Assembly: GCA_036787895.1 (NCBI GenBank)
Contig: DAIQOK010000010.1
Span: 38,579 to 102,578, forward strand
Origin: UBA7662 sp036787895
GTDB taxonomy: Bacteria > Bacteroidota > Bacteroidia > UBA7662
Direction of reading: 5' to 3'
Length of the DNA stretch: 64,000 bases
The first letter of the stretch is position 1. Each line of letters starts with the position of its first letter. This document shows, piece by piece, positions 1 through 7,936 of the stretch. Both the position numbers and the translations under genes were made by a program. The notes under the pieces were generated by a model. The model was given only the letters and a program-made list of their open reading frames with translations, ran no database searches and was not told the origin of the DNA.

Positions 1-1
1 G

Positions 2-3000
2 AACGGTTTCCCGCGGGCCGATGGTACCGGCCAGGTTGATACCACGGCCTGGGGTTTGGTGCCCCGCTTACAGCCCTTGGTGAATGCTTTTGATAATGAT
101 CCGGCATCACGCTCGACCCAGGATGTTGGTCTGGACGGCTTGACAGATGAGCAGGAGCGCGTTTTTTTCGCTGATTATTTAAGCCGGTTAGCGGCCTTGC
201 ATGGTACCAACTCAGCCGTTTACCAATCGGCTTTTGCCGATCCGGCGGGTGATAACTACCACCATTTCCGTGGTACCGATTACGACAATTTGCGTCTCGA
301 TGTTTTGCAGCGATACAAGCTGTTTAATGGCCAGCAAGGGAATTCCCCTACCGATCAGCAGTCTTCAGAATCTTATCCCACTTCTGCCACCAACTTGCCC
401 AACAACGAGGACATTAATCTTGACAATACGTTGTCGCAATCGGAAGACTATTTTGAATACCGCGTAAGTCTGCGTCCGGGCGATATGGTCATAGGCCGGA
501 ATTATATCACGGATATATACGAGTCGACCGTTCAATTGCGTAATCGCACCAGTGCAACCATTAATTGGTACCAGTTCCGGATACCGGTGCAAAAGCCTGA
601 CCGCCGCGTGGGCAATGTGCTCGATTATAAGTCGATACGTTTTGTGCGCATGTACTTCGCCGGATTCGACGATAGTGTGGTTTGTCGTTTTGCCACTTTA
701 CAGTTGGTTCGCACCGACTGGCGCCGCTACCTGGCCGATTTGCAGGCACCCGGTGAATATGTGCCAGGCGACCAGGAGGAAAGCACGGTATTTTTATTGT
801 CAACCGTAAATATTGAAGAAAACGGAAACAGGCTGCCGGTACCTTATGTAGTGCCGCCCGGCATTGAGCGGGTTCGCAATGTATTCACAACCAACTACCA
901 GCAGTTGAATGAGCAGTCGTTGCAAATCAGGTATTGCGGTTTGCGCGATGGTGATGCCCGGTCAGCCTTCAAAAACACCACTTTCGACATTCGCGCGTAC
1001 AAACGCATTGAGATGTTTATCCATGCCGAAGGCCCCAATCTCCGCGATGGCGATGTAAATGCCTTCGTACGTTTTGGTAACGACTATACCCAAAACTATT
1101 ACGAATACGAGCTTCCTCTTCTCATGACCGGTGATGGTGTTTCAGACCCCAATCTCATCTGGCCGGTCGAGAACAACCTGAATGTTACTTTCCAGGAGTT
1201 AAACCGGGCTAAACAGCTCAGAAACGAAGCTCGTTGGCCGTTCAACATACCTTTTGTTTATATTACCGATAAGGGACACAGGATTACAGTATTGGGTAAT
1301 CCTAACCTGAGTCAAATTCAGGTTATCATGCTAGGCATCCGCAATCCCAAAGCCGATGGCTCCGATACCGACGATGGCTTGGAGAAATGTGGTGAAGTGT
1401 GGTTCAACGAGTTGAGGTTGACCGAATTCGACAACCGGGATGGTTGGGCTGCTACGGGTCAGATGAATATGAAGATGGCCGACTTTGGTAATATAAGTCT
1501 TACCGGCCTACGTAAAACCATCGGATTTGGCGGAGTAGAGTCGAAGGTAAGTGAACGTAGTCGCGATGATTTATTCCAATACGACCTGGCGTCGAGTTTT
1601 GAGTTCGGCCGCTTTTTCCCGGAGCGTTATGGCTTGCGCATACCGCTCTATTTTGGCTATGGTGAGTCGTTCAGCCGGCCGGAATACAACCCTATCGACC
1701 GCGATATTTTGTTGGAAACCACCTTAAGTCAGGTCGACGATGAAGCTGCTCGTGATTCTATCATCCGTGTAACTGAGACTTATATTCTTCGCAGATCCAT
1801 CAATATCACCAATATGCAGAAGATGCGGATGAAGCAACGCAAGCCACAGCCCTGGGATATTGAAAACTGGAATGTGACCGCTTCTTATTCCGAGAACTAT
1901 ATGCGTAATCCGTTTACGGCTTACAGCAGCATTAAAAACTACCGGGGATCATTGGGTTATACCTATGCCGGGCAGCCTAAAAATTACCGACCATTGGCCA
2001 AGGTTGTGCGCTCACGCAAATTGCTTTGGGTGAAAGATTTTAACTTCTACCTCATGCCGCAAAGTTTTAGCGTGCGTGCCGATTTGGATCGATTGTTTCA
2101 GGAAACACAATTGCGCAACAACAGTGATGGTGGCGTTGGTATTGATCCTACCTGGAATAAAAATTTCACTTTTAACCGCTTTTACAATCTGCGTTACGAT
2201 TTGAGTCGCTCGTTGAAGGTAGAATATGATGCCACCATGCTCACCCGTATTGATGAACCTTTTGGCCGCATCGATACGGATGAGAAAAGGGATACCATTC
2301 TGAATAATTTGCGGAATCTTGGCCGGCCTACCCGTTACCAACACAGCGCCAATGTGAACTACCAGCTGCCGTTTAATAAATTTAAGCTGCTGGACTGGAT
2401 TAACTCCACCTATCAATACCAGGCGACTTACGAATGGACTGCTGCGCCTTTGGCGGCGGATAGTTTAGGGAACATCATACAGAACTCACAGACAAATCGG
2501 TTTAATGCCAATTTGAATATGATGAATTTGTATAATAAATCTGCTTTGTTGCGGAAAATCAATTTAAATCAGCCCCTGCGCGACGAGAAGAAGAAGGACG
2601 ATAAAAAGAAAAAAGACGGAGAAAAAGCGCCATCTACTGGTCCGCGTACCGCCCAAAATAACAATACGCCTCCTGTTGATTATACCTGGAACATCCCCCG
2701 AAATCTGGTCAAGATGTTGATGATGGTCAAAAATATTTCAGGTAATTATTCGCTTACCCAAGGAACCATATTGCCCGGCTTTACACCCGATCCACAATTT
2801 ATTGGTAACGATTTCAGTAACGATGCCCCCGGTTTGCCATTCGCCTTCGGTTCTCAGGCTGATATACGTTCTACCGTCATTCAGCGTGGTTGGTTGACCA
2901 GCGATACTAACCTCAATGCTTTGTATATGACCACGCGTAATGTGAACATACAAGGACAGGCCACCATCGAGCCGTTTAAGGAATTTAGGATTACGCTTAA

Positions 3001-4084
3001 TGTAACCAAAAGTCAGAACTACCGTTATTCTGAAAACTTCAGGGCCGATGGTTTCGGCGATATCGTGAATTTGAACCAATTGGAAAGTGGCGATTATTCG
3101 GTGTCGATTATCAGTTGGAAAACCGCCTTTGAAAAAATGGTTACCGACCCAAAAGAAGTAGGTTATCTGGAGTCGGATGCCTTCCGGCGTTTTGAGTTAA
3201 ACCGCATCGTCATTGCTGATCGCCTGGCGCTCGAAAATCCGAATTCTCTTGGTCGTGGAAGTGTTGATTCCATTTTTCCGGATGGCTACAGCCGCAAATC
3301 GTTGGATGTGTTGGTACCCTCCTTTCTGGCAGCATATACCGGTCAGAGTGCTGCTACCGCCGATCTGGGTATCTTCCCCAAAATTCCTTTGCCGAACTGG
3401 CGAATTAGTTATACCGGTTTGAGCAAGTATGGCTGGTTTAAAGAAAGGTTTCAGAGCATTACTTTTAACCACAGCTATCGCTCCGTTTATACCGTCAGCA
3501 ACTTCTCGACCAATTTGATTTATGGTGACACCCGCTTGCCGGCAAGTGTGCGCGATACCTTGGGGAACCAGGATTTTTACCCAAAATATCAGATTACACA
3601 GATTACCATAAGCGAGCAGTTGGCGCCTTTAGCCGGTATCGATTTAACCACCAAAAACAATATTACCGTCAGGGTGGAGTACAAACAAATGCGTACACTT
3701 ACACTGACCTTGCTGAACAATCGCTTGAATGAGATGCGGTCGAATGAATTCACCATCGGTTTGGGTTATCGATTTACGTCGTCAACCTTGCCATTCCTGT
3801 TTAATGGCCGTACTTCAAAAACCAATAATGATCTGAATGTACGTTTCGACCTGAACATTCGCGACAACAACAGTGTACTTCGCGATTTGGATGGTTTTGA
3901 GCCACAGCCATCGGGGGGAGGCAGGAATGTATCTATCAAACCAAGTATCGATTATATCCTCAACGACCGGGTAAACTTGCGCTTTTTCTACGATTATGTG
4001 CTCAATAAACCTTTCATATCCACTGCTTTCCCAACCACCCAAACCAGCGGTGGTTTGAGCATACGATTTACCATTGCCAACTAA
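2..4084 (+). CDS. sprA: Cell-surface protein SprA/Sov, T9SS outer-membrane translocon (5'-truncated)
   Basis: The frame is open from the first bases of the window, so the gene begins upstream; about 1360 C-terminal residues are present, against roughly 2400 in full-length family members. SprA/Sov forms the very large outer-membrane barrel through which type IX secretion cargo leaves the cell. The visible part is rich in aromatic residues and in alternating amphipathic strands, and has a low-complexity Lys/Asp-rich insertion around 2585-2640. It ends in a strand-like C-terminus (LSIRFTIAN), as expected for an outer-membrane barrel. gcvH follows 47 nt downstream, an arrangement I recall from other Bacteroidota. 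The first methionine-like codon (TTG at 56) is not a real start, because coding continues upstream of it. Identification is from overall resemblance to the family. Confidence 0.9.
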   Translation, partial: NGFPRADGTGQVDTTAWGLVPRLQPLVNAFDNDPASRSTQDVGLDGLTDEQERVFFADYLSRLAALHGTNSAVYQSAFADPAGDNYHHFRGTDYDNLRLDVLQRYKLFNGQQGNSPTDQQSSESYPTSATNLPNNEDINLDNTLSQSEDYFEYRVSLRPGDMVIGRNYITDIYESTVQLRNRTSATINWYQFRIPVQKPDRRVGNVLDYKSIRFVRMYFAGFDDSVVCRFATLQLVRTDWRRYLADLQAPGEYVPGDQEESTVFLLSTVNIEENGNRLPVPYVVPPGIERVRNVFTTNYQQLNEQSLQIRYCGLRDGDARSAFKNTTFDIRAYKRIEMFIHAEGPNLRDGDVNAFVRFGNDYTQNYYEYELPLLMTGDGVSDPNLIWPVENNLNVTFQELNRAKQLRNEARWPFNIPFVYITDKGHRITVLGNPNLSQIQVIMLGIRNPKADGSDTDDGLEKCGEVWFNELRLTEFDNRDGWAATGQMNMKMADFGNISLTGLRKTIGFGGVESKVSERSRDDLFQYDLASSFEFGRFFPERYGLRIPLYFGYGESFSRPEYNPIDRDILLETTLSQVDDEAARDSIIRVTETYILRRSINITNMQKMRMKQRKPQPWDIENWNVTASYSENYMRNPFTAYSSIKNYRGSLGYTYAGQPKNYRPLAKVVRSRKLLWVKDFNFYLMPQSFSVRADLDRLFQETQLRNNSDGGVGIDPTWNKNFTFNRFYNLRYDLSRSLKVEYDATMLTRIDEPFGRIDTDEKRDTILNNLRNLGRPTRYQHSANVNYQLPFNKFKLLDWINSTYQYQATYEWTAAPLAADSLGNIIQNSQTNRFNANLNMMNLYNKSALLRKINLNQPLRDEKKKDDKKKKDGEKAPSTGPRTAQNNNTPPVDYTWNIPRNLVKMLMMVKNISGNYSLTQGTILPGFTPDPQFIGNDFSNDAPGLPFAFGSQADIRSTVIQRGWLTSDTNLNALYMTTRNVNIQGQATIEPFKEFRITLNVTKSQNYRYSENFRADGFGDIVNLNQLESGDYSVSIISWKTAFEKMVTDPKEVGYLESDAFRRFELNRIVIADRLALENPNSLGRGSVDSIFPDGYSRKSLDVLVPSFLAAYTGQSAATADLGIFPKIPLPNWRISYTGLSKYGWFKERFQSITFNHSYRSVYTVSNFSTNLIYGDTRLPASVRDTLGNQDFYPKYQITQITISEQLAPLAGIDLTTKNNITVRVEYKQMRTLTLTLLNNRLNEMRSNEFTIGLGYRFTSSTLPFLFNGRTSKTNNDLNVRFDLNIRDNNSVLRDLDGFEPQPSGGGRNVSIKPSIDYILNDRVNLRFFYDYVLNKPFISTAFPTTQTSGGLSIRFTIAN

Positions 4085-4106
4085 GTGAACAGCTCAGATA
4101 AAGCTG

Positions 4107-4114
4107 TATTTTTA
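4107..4114 (+). promoter_or_regulatory. Candidate -7 promoter element for gcvH
   Basis: TATTTTTA matches TAnnTTTG except in the last base and lies 17 nt before the gcvH ATG. No convincing -33 TTTG is placed at the usual distance, so this is tentative. Confidence 0.35.
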
Positions 4115-4131
4115 CGAAAAATATTACCCCT

Positions 4132-4512
4132 ATGAGCGTTCCCGCTAATTTGAAGTATACCAAAGAACACGAGTGGATTTTGATCGAAGGCGACCAGGCT
4201 ACCGTTGGCATCACCGATTTTGCCCAGGGTGAGTTGGGCGACATTGTTTTTGTCGAGATCGAAACTGTAGGTCAGGACGTTGCCCGCGACGAAGTTTTCG
4301 GTACAGTAGAAGCGGTAAAAACCGTTTCCGACTTGTTTATGCCCCTCTCTGGCACAATACTCGAAAAAAACAATGGCCTCGACAATGCGCCTGAAGCCGT
4401 AAATAGCGACCCTTATGGTGATGGCTGGATGATTAAAATTAAAATCTCGAATCCCGCCGAAATCGATCAGCTGTTGTCAGCCGATGCTTACGCGCAACTT
4501 ACAGGTCACTGA
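4132..4512 (+). CDS. gcvH: Glycine cleavage system H protein
   Basis: Encodes a 126-residue lipoyl carrier that shuttles the aminomethyl intermediate between the P, T and L proteins of the cytoplasmic glycine cleavage complex. The N-terminal motif YTKEHEW and the lipoylation motif EAVKTVSD, with acceptor Lys63, are both intact, and the length is normal for the family. The start ATG at 4132 follows a promoter-like TATTTTTA at 4107-4114, one base off the Bacteroidota -7 consensus TAnnTTTG. The last 29 nt overlap the next gene in another frame. P, T and L genes are not in the window. Confidence 0.97.
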   Translation: MSVPANLKYTKEHEWILIEGDQATVGITDFAQGELGDIVFVEIETVGQDVARDEVFGTVEAVKTVSDLFMPLSGTILEKNNGLDNAPEAVNSDPYGDGWMIKIKISNPAEIDQLLSADAYAQLTGH

Positions 4513-4930
4513 TTCTGACGCTGCGAGTATTCGCACCAAACGCCGGAAGGGGTGGAAGAAGTTTGTATTCTACAATTTTCCCGCCCTTTCCTGGCTGATT
4601 GCCATTTTTTTCATTACGGCGCTTCCCAGCAGTAATTTTGGGGAGAGCCACTTATTTTCAGGCGATAAGGTCATTCACGCCCTGATTTTTTTCATCTTGG
4701 TTAGCTTGCAGATGCAGGGATTAATTAAACAGCAACTCTTCCCGAACCTGCGCTACGAGGCTGGCTTTTATGCACTGCTTTATGGCTTTTTTATCAGTGG
4801 TGTGACTGAAATCATACAGGGTTTGTTTTTGCAGAGCCGTTCAGCTGATCCTTACGACTATATCGCCAATACCTTTGGCTGTGTGGCAGGTTGGTTCTTT
4901 TTTAATTATATCATTCTGCAAAAACGCTGA
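4484..4930 (+). CDS. VanZ-like family membrane protein
   Basis: Encodes 148 residues with about four hydrophobic segments: near residues 30-48 after a basic RTKRRKGWKK stretch, 65-80, 92-112 and 125-143. The pattern GDKVIHALIFF together with the late ADPYDYIANTFG is the VanZ-like signature; VanZ itself confers low-level teicoplanin resistance, but most family members have no known role. The ATG at 4484 lies inside the end of gcvH (29-nt overlap) and there is no later in-frame ATG before the first membrane segment, so translational coupling is likely. The next gene starts 2 nt after its stop. Confidence 0.85.
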   Translation: MLTRNLQVTDSDAASIRTKRRKGWKKFVFYNFPALSWLIAIFFITALPSSNFGESHLFSGDKVIHALIFFILVSLQMQGLIKQQLFPNLRYEAGFYALLYGFFISGVTEIIQGLFLQSRSADPYDYIANTFGCVAGWFFFNYIILQKR

Positions 4931-4932
4931 CC

Positions 4933-5652
4933 ATGCTTCCCTACCTCAGGCGGTTGAATGAAAAGCGATTTCTATTTTTTGAAATCGGCTTAATCATCGC
5001 TTTAGGGCTGGCTTTGGTGGTATTTAACTGGAAATTTAGCACCCCCATTAATGAGCGTTTGCCATATTTTGACAGTGAATCTGACCGGGTAGAACAAATT
5101 GAACTGCCAACGCCTACTACGACCCAACGCAGCTTTATACCACCACCACCGGAAATCCGCTTAAAAAATGAGCCGCTGGCCGGGAACATTCAAACCGTTC
5201 TGGAGCAGAGTTTAATCGAAACCCAGCTAGCCACCACCGAAATTACCGGCGCCAACGACATCGCCCTACCAGGCAGTGCCTTTGGTTTGCAGTCGGGGAA
5301 TATGCCGGGAGAAAATGCCGCGAATGAGTCTGAAATTTTTGTCATCGTTGAACAAATGCCGGAATTTCCGGGTGGTAGCCAAGCTTTGCTACAGTACCTG
5401 GCTACAAAAATTCACTATCCCGAATTAGCGCGGGAGAATAAGGTAGAAGGGCTGGTGGTAGTTCAATTTATCATCGATGAAAAGGGGAAAATCAGTAATG
5501 TCACCGTCTTGCGCGGTATAGGTGGCGGATGTGATGAAGAGGCTATACGCGTAATCAAAGTCATGCCTGATTGGCAACCAGGTCGGCAAAGGGGTATGCC
5601 GGTGAAGGTGAGATATAATGTTCCGGTTAGATTTGTTCTCAAACGATCGTAA
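4933..5652 (+). CDS. Energy transducer TonB-like protein (first of tandem pair)
   Basis: Encodes 239 residues: a short cytoplasmic N-terminus, one membrane anchor at about residues 15-35, a periplasmic linker with a short proline run (FIPPPPE), and a C-terminal TonB domain from about residue 140. Visible TonB-domain landmarks are MPEFPGG, YPELARENKVEG, FIIDEKGKISNV and GGGCDEEAIRV. Such proteins span the periplasm and pass proton-motive-force energy from ExbB/ExbD to outer-membrane receptors. Lacking an ExbB/D gene nearby, it may serve a shared motor. It starts 2 nt after the VanZ-like gene and has a close paralogue immediately downstream. Confidence 0.9.
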   Translation: MLPYLRRLNEKRFLFFEIGLIIALGLALVVFNWKFSTPINERLPYFDSESDRVEQIELPTPTTTQRSFIPPPPEIRLKNEPLAGNIQTVLEQSLIETQLATTEITGANDIALPGSAFGLQSGNMPGENAANESEIFVIVEQMPEFPGGSQALLQYLATKIHYPELARENKVEGLVVVQFIIDEKGKISNVTVLRGIGGGCDEEAIRVIKVMPDWQPGRQRGMPVKVRYNVPVRFVLKRS

Positions 5653-5691
5653 TATTTTAGTTAAGCCGTAGGAAATAGCCGTGAGTTGTAT

Positions 5692-5699
5692 TATTTTCG
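5692..5699 (+). promoter_or_regulatory. Candidate -7 element upstream of second TonB gene
   Basis: TATTTTCG, one mismatch to TAnnTTTG, ends 33 nt before the ATG at 5733 in an 80-nt gap between the tandem genes. The same octamer precedes the thioesterase gene at 34647. It could give the second TonB gene its own transcription start. Confidence 0.3.
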
Positions 5700-5732
5700 G
5701 GCGTTATACGTTTGATTGAAAACGCATTCAAA

Positions 5733-6395
5733 ATGGAATTAAAAAAGAATCCTGAAGCCGATCTGAACAAACAGCGCGGTATCTTTTTTCAAATCGGCAT
5801 GATTGTATCTGTTGGCTTGATGCTTTTTGCCTTTAATTATGCCAGCAGCGAAGGCGGTTTGGCCGATTTGGGGCAGTTGGTCATTGAAGATCCGGTAGAA
5901 ATGGACATTCCACAAACCGAGCAGAAGGTAACCCCACCGCCGCCGCCACCACCGCCTGTGTTGGAAGTAGTTGCCGACGATGAAATCATCGAAGAAGATG
6001 AGGTACAGTCGACGGAAGTGAACCAGGATACTAAAATTGATATCCCCGTGATTGAACCCGAAGCCGGTCCGTCGGAGCCCGAAATTTTCACCATAGTTGA
6101 AGAAATGCCGACTTTCCCCGGTGGTGATCAGGCTTTGTTGGAGTTTATGGGTAAAAACACCAAATACCCACCGCTCGCCCGTGAAAACGGTTTGCAAGGT
6201 ATAGTGGTAGTTACCTTTGTGGTCGATGAAAAGGGTAACATCAACAATGTTCAAGTCCTACGTGGCATTGGCGGTGGTTGCGACGAAGAAGCCATACGCG
6301 TAGTAAAATCTATGCCGCCTTGGAAACCGGGCAAACAGCGTGGCTTACCGGTTCGGGTACAATACAACCTGCCTTTCCGCTTTACACTTCGATAA
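5733..6395 (+). CDS. Energy transducer TonB-like protein (second of tandem pair)
   Basis: Encodes 220 residues from the ATG at 5733; a TTG 21 nt upstream is in frame but less plausible. Layout matches its neighbour: cytoplasmic stub, anchor near residues 20-38, a linker with a run of about eight prolines followed by an acidic stretch (DDEIIEEDE), and a C-terminal TonB domain. The TonB domain has MPTFPGG, YPPLARENGLQG, FVVDEKGNINNV and GGGCDEEAIRV. The last ~100 residues closely resemble the first TonB, while linkers and anchors differ, pointing to duplication followed by linker divergence. A strong hairpin terminator follows the stop. Confidence 0.9.
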   Translation: MELKKNPEADLNKQRGIFFQIGMIVSVGLMLFAFNYASSEGGLADLGQLVIEDPVEMDIPQTEQKVTPPPPPPPPVLEVVADDEIIEEDEVQSTEVNQDTKIDIPVIEPEAGPSEPEIFTIVEEMPTFPGGDQALLEFMGKNTKYPPLARENGLQGIVVVTFVVDEKGNINNVQVLRGIGGGCDEEAIRVVKSMPPWKPGKQRGLPVRVQYNLPFRFTLR

Positions 6396-6412
6396 ATTTA
6401 ACTATAGCTTAT

Positions 6413-6446
6413 AAAAAAGCCCTCCGGATGGAAGGGCTTTTTTTGT
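6413..6446 (+). terminator. Rho-independent terminator after tonB pair
   Basis: An AGCCCTCC arm pairs with GGAAGGGCT across a short GGAT-region loop (one bulged A), flanked by A6 upstream and T8 downstream. It lies 17 nt after the stop of the second TonB gene and closes the sprA-gcvH-vanZ-tonB-tonB run. Confidence 0.85.
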
Positions 6447-6890
6447 TATTGGTTAGCCTTATCGGAAGATAGCCTGAGATTGGTTATAAGATTTATTTTT
6501 TAAGTTTATCGGTTCTAGCCTGGTTCAGCATTTCCAAGAAGTGACTAAATGCATAGGAAATGAATGGGAGAATGGCTGGTGGTGACCAGGGAAAGACCAA
6601 CAATGGTAAAGGCATGCCTTTACCCGAATTTGATTTTGTTAAGTTTCAGCTCGCTGCTGAAATTGGAATTGGTCACTGACTCCTTAATTGCGCTCTTGTA
6701 AGGCAGCATCAGCATTATTTTTTACCTAAATTGAGTATTTATTGTTGCAGTAAAATCTTGCCAAGTGAATGGCAAATAACTGTTGTTAAATAAGACTATT
6801 GAGCTTTTTTTTCCCAATGTTCAATCGTGTTTTTGCTTCTTCTTTTGATGAGTTGCACCCGTATAAATTCGGATTTTGTATCTTAGAGTC
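6447..6890. other. Intergenic region, about 440 bp, one doubtful micro-ORF
   Basis: No convincing gene. A 39-codon plus-strand ORF runs 6560-6679 (starts MNGRMAGGD, ends AAEIGIGH); its composition looks coding-like but I recognise nothing and see no clear ribosome site, so it may be a gene remnant. The last 60 bp probably hold the promoter of the pirin gene; the TTTG at 6832-6835 and GGATTTTG at 6871-6878 are imperfect matches to the usual elements. Confidence 0.3.
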
Positions 6891-7769
6891 ATGTCGAATA
6901 TTCAGCTGATAATAGAAGAGCGTGCAGCGCAGATTGGTCATTTTTTGGTAGGGCGATTATTACCCTTTCGGGAAAAGCGAATGGTAGGCCCATTTATCTT
7001 CATCGATCATATGGGGCCGGTGCAATTGAACGCCCGCCAAAAATTCGACATACTGCCGCACCCGCATATCGGCTTGTCGACTTTGACATATTTGTTTGAA
7101 GGAAGCATACATCACCGCGATTCTATCGGCACCTCGCTCATCATTGAGCCCGGCGCCGTGAATTGGATGACCGCGGGCAAGGGCATCGTACATTCAGAGC
7201 GTACGCCGGAGCATTTGCAGGATTCAAATCGTTTTATGCATGGTTTGCAGATTTGGGTGGCCCTGCCGAAACATTTAGAGCAAATGGAGCCGGAGTTTTT
7301 TCATGCGGATGCGGTGGATTTACCGAGCTGGCAGGAAGGTGATTTGCAGTTCCGTTTGATCGCCGGTGAACTGATGGGCAAAAAATCTCCAGTCCCGGTG
7401 CATAGTCCGTTATATATGTTGGAGCTGAAATCTGGTGGGCGACAGGAGCTTAGTTTGGGAGCACATCTTTTTGGAGAAAGTGGTATTTATATACTCGAAG
7501 GTGGCGTGGAGAGCGAAGGGCATGTTTATGGGCCCAAACAATTGCTGGTGGCAAACGACAGCCAAAGTTGCGGTTTTACGCTACAGGAGAAATCTACTGT
7601 TTATCTGTTTGGTGGAGAAGTTTTTGCCGAGGAGCGGTATATCGACTGGAATTTTGTGGCCTCCGATAAGTCGTTGATTGAAGCTGCTAAATCCAGTTGG
7701 GAGCAGCGCACCTTCCCTTTAATTCCAGGCGATGAGGTTGATTTTGTACCTTATCCGGTGCGCAAATAG
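6891..7769 (+). CDS. Pirin family protein
   Basis: Encodes 292 residues from the ATG at 6891; a TTG 15 nt earlier is in frame but is probably promoter DNA. Pirins are bicupin proteins, some with quercetinase activity, with a metal site in the N-terminal cupin. That site is visible as PHPHIGLST (paired His), then SIHHRDS, and TAGKGIVHSE with the His and Glu ligands. The pirin N-domain covers roughly residues 15-120 and the C-terminal domain 175-280. Length is normal. Function in this organism cannot be read from context; the next gene is an unrelated ABC-F ATPase 167 nt downstream. Confidence 0.93.
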   Translation: MSNIQLIIEERAAQIGHFLVGRLLPFREKRMVGPFIFIDHMGPVQLNARQKFDILPHPHIGLSTLTYLFEGSIHHRDSIGTSLIIEPGAVNWMTAGKGIVHSERTPEHLQDSNRFMHGLQIWVALPKHLEQMEPEFFHADAVDLPSWQEGDLQFRLIAGELMGKKSPVPVHSPLYMLELKSGGRQELSLGAHLFGESGIYILEGGVESEGHVYGPKQLLVANDSQSCGFTLQEKSTVYLFGGEVFAEERYIDWNFVASDKSLIEAAKSSWEQRTFPLIPGDEVDFVPYPVRK

Positions 7770-7823
7770 CATTTGATCAAGCGAAAGTCAATTCCCGGAT
7801 TTTTAGATTAGCTCAGCAAGCCT

Positions 7824-7831
7824 TATTTTTG
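7824..7831 (+). promoter_or_regulatory. -7 promoter element upstream of ABC-F gene
   Basis: TATTTTTG is an exact TAnnTTTG match 106 nt ahead of the ABC-F start, predicting a leader of about 100 nt. The -33 region has TTTT at 7801-7804 rather than TTTG. The long leader contrasts with the short or absent leaders of several other genes in the window. Confidence 0.55.
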
Positions 7832-7884
7832 TCGCATTCAAAATATACAGGCCGATGAAGTAAGTAGTTTCCCTTCGATTTTTT

Positions 7885-7916
7885 AGTGACGCCACCTGAG
7901 GTGGGTCGCTTTGTTT
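7885..7916 (+). promoter_or_regulatory. Candidate attenuator hairpin in the ABC-F leader
   Basis: An 11-bp stem with one bulged G pairs 7885-7896 with 7900-7910 (core CCACC/GGTGG, TGA loop) and is followed by TTGTTT. It sits between the predicted promoter (7824-7831) and the start codon (7937). A minimal reading frame ATG-AAG-TAA lies just upstream at 7855-7863. The arrangement resembles the ribosome-mediated attenuators known upstream of several antibiotic-resistance ABC-F genes. The functional reading is inference. Confidence 0.4.
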
Positions 7917-7936
7917 AACACAAAATCCAGGAAACT

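Noticed and set aside
5739..6254. 171-codon minus-strand ORF opposite the second TonB gene
   Set aside because: Antisense of the proline-rich linker and TonB domain; the Arg/Trp-rich run simply mirrors proline codons.
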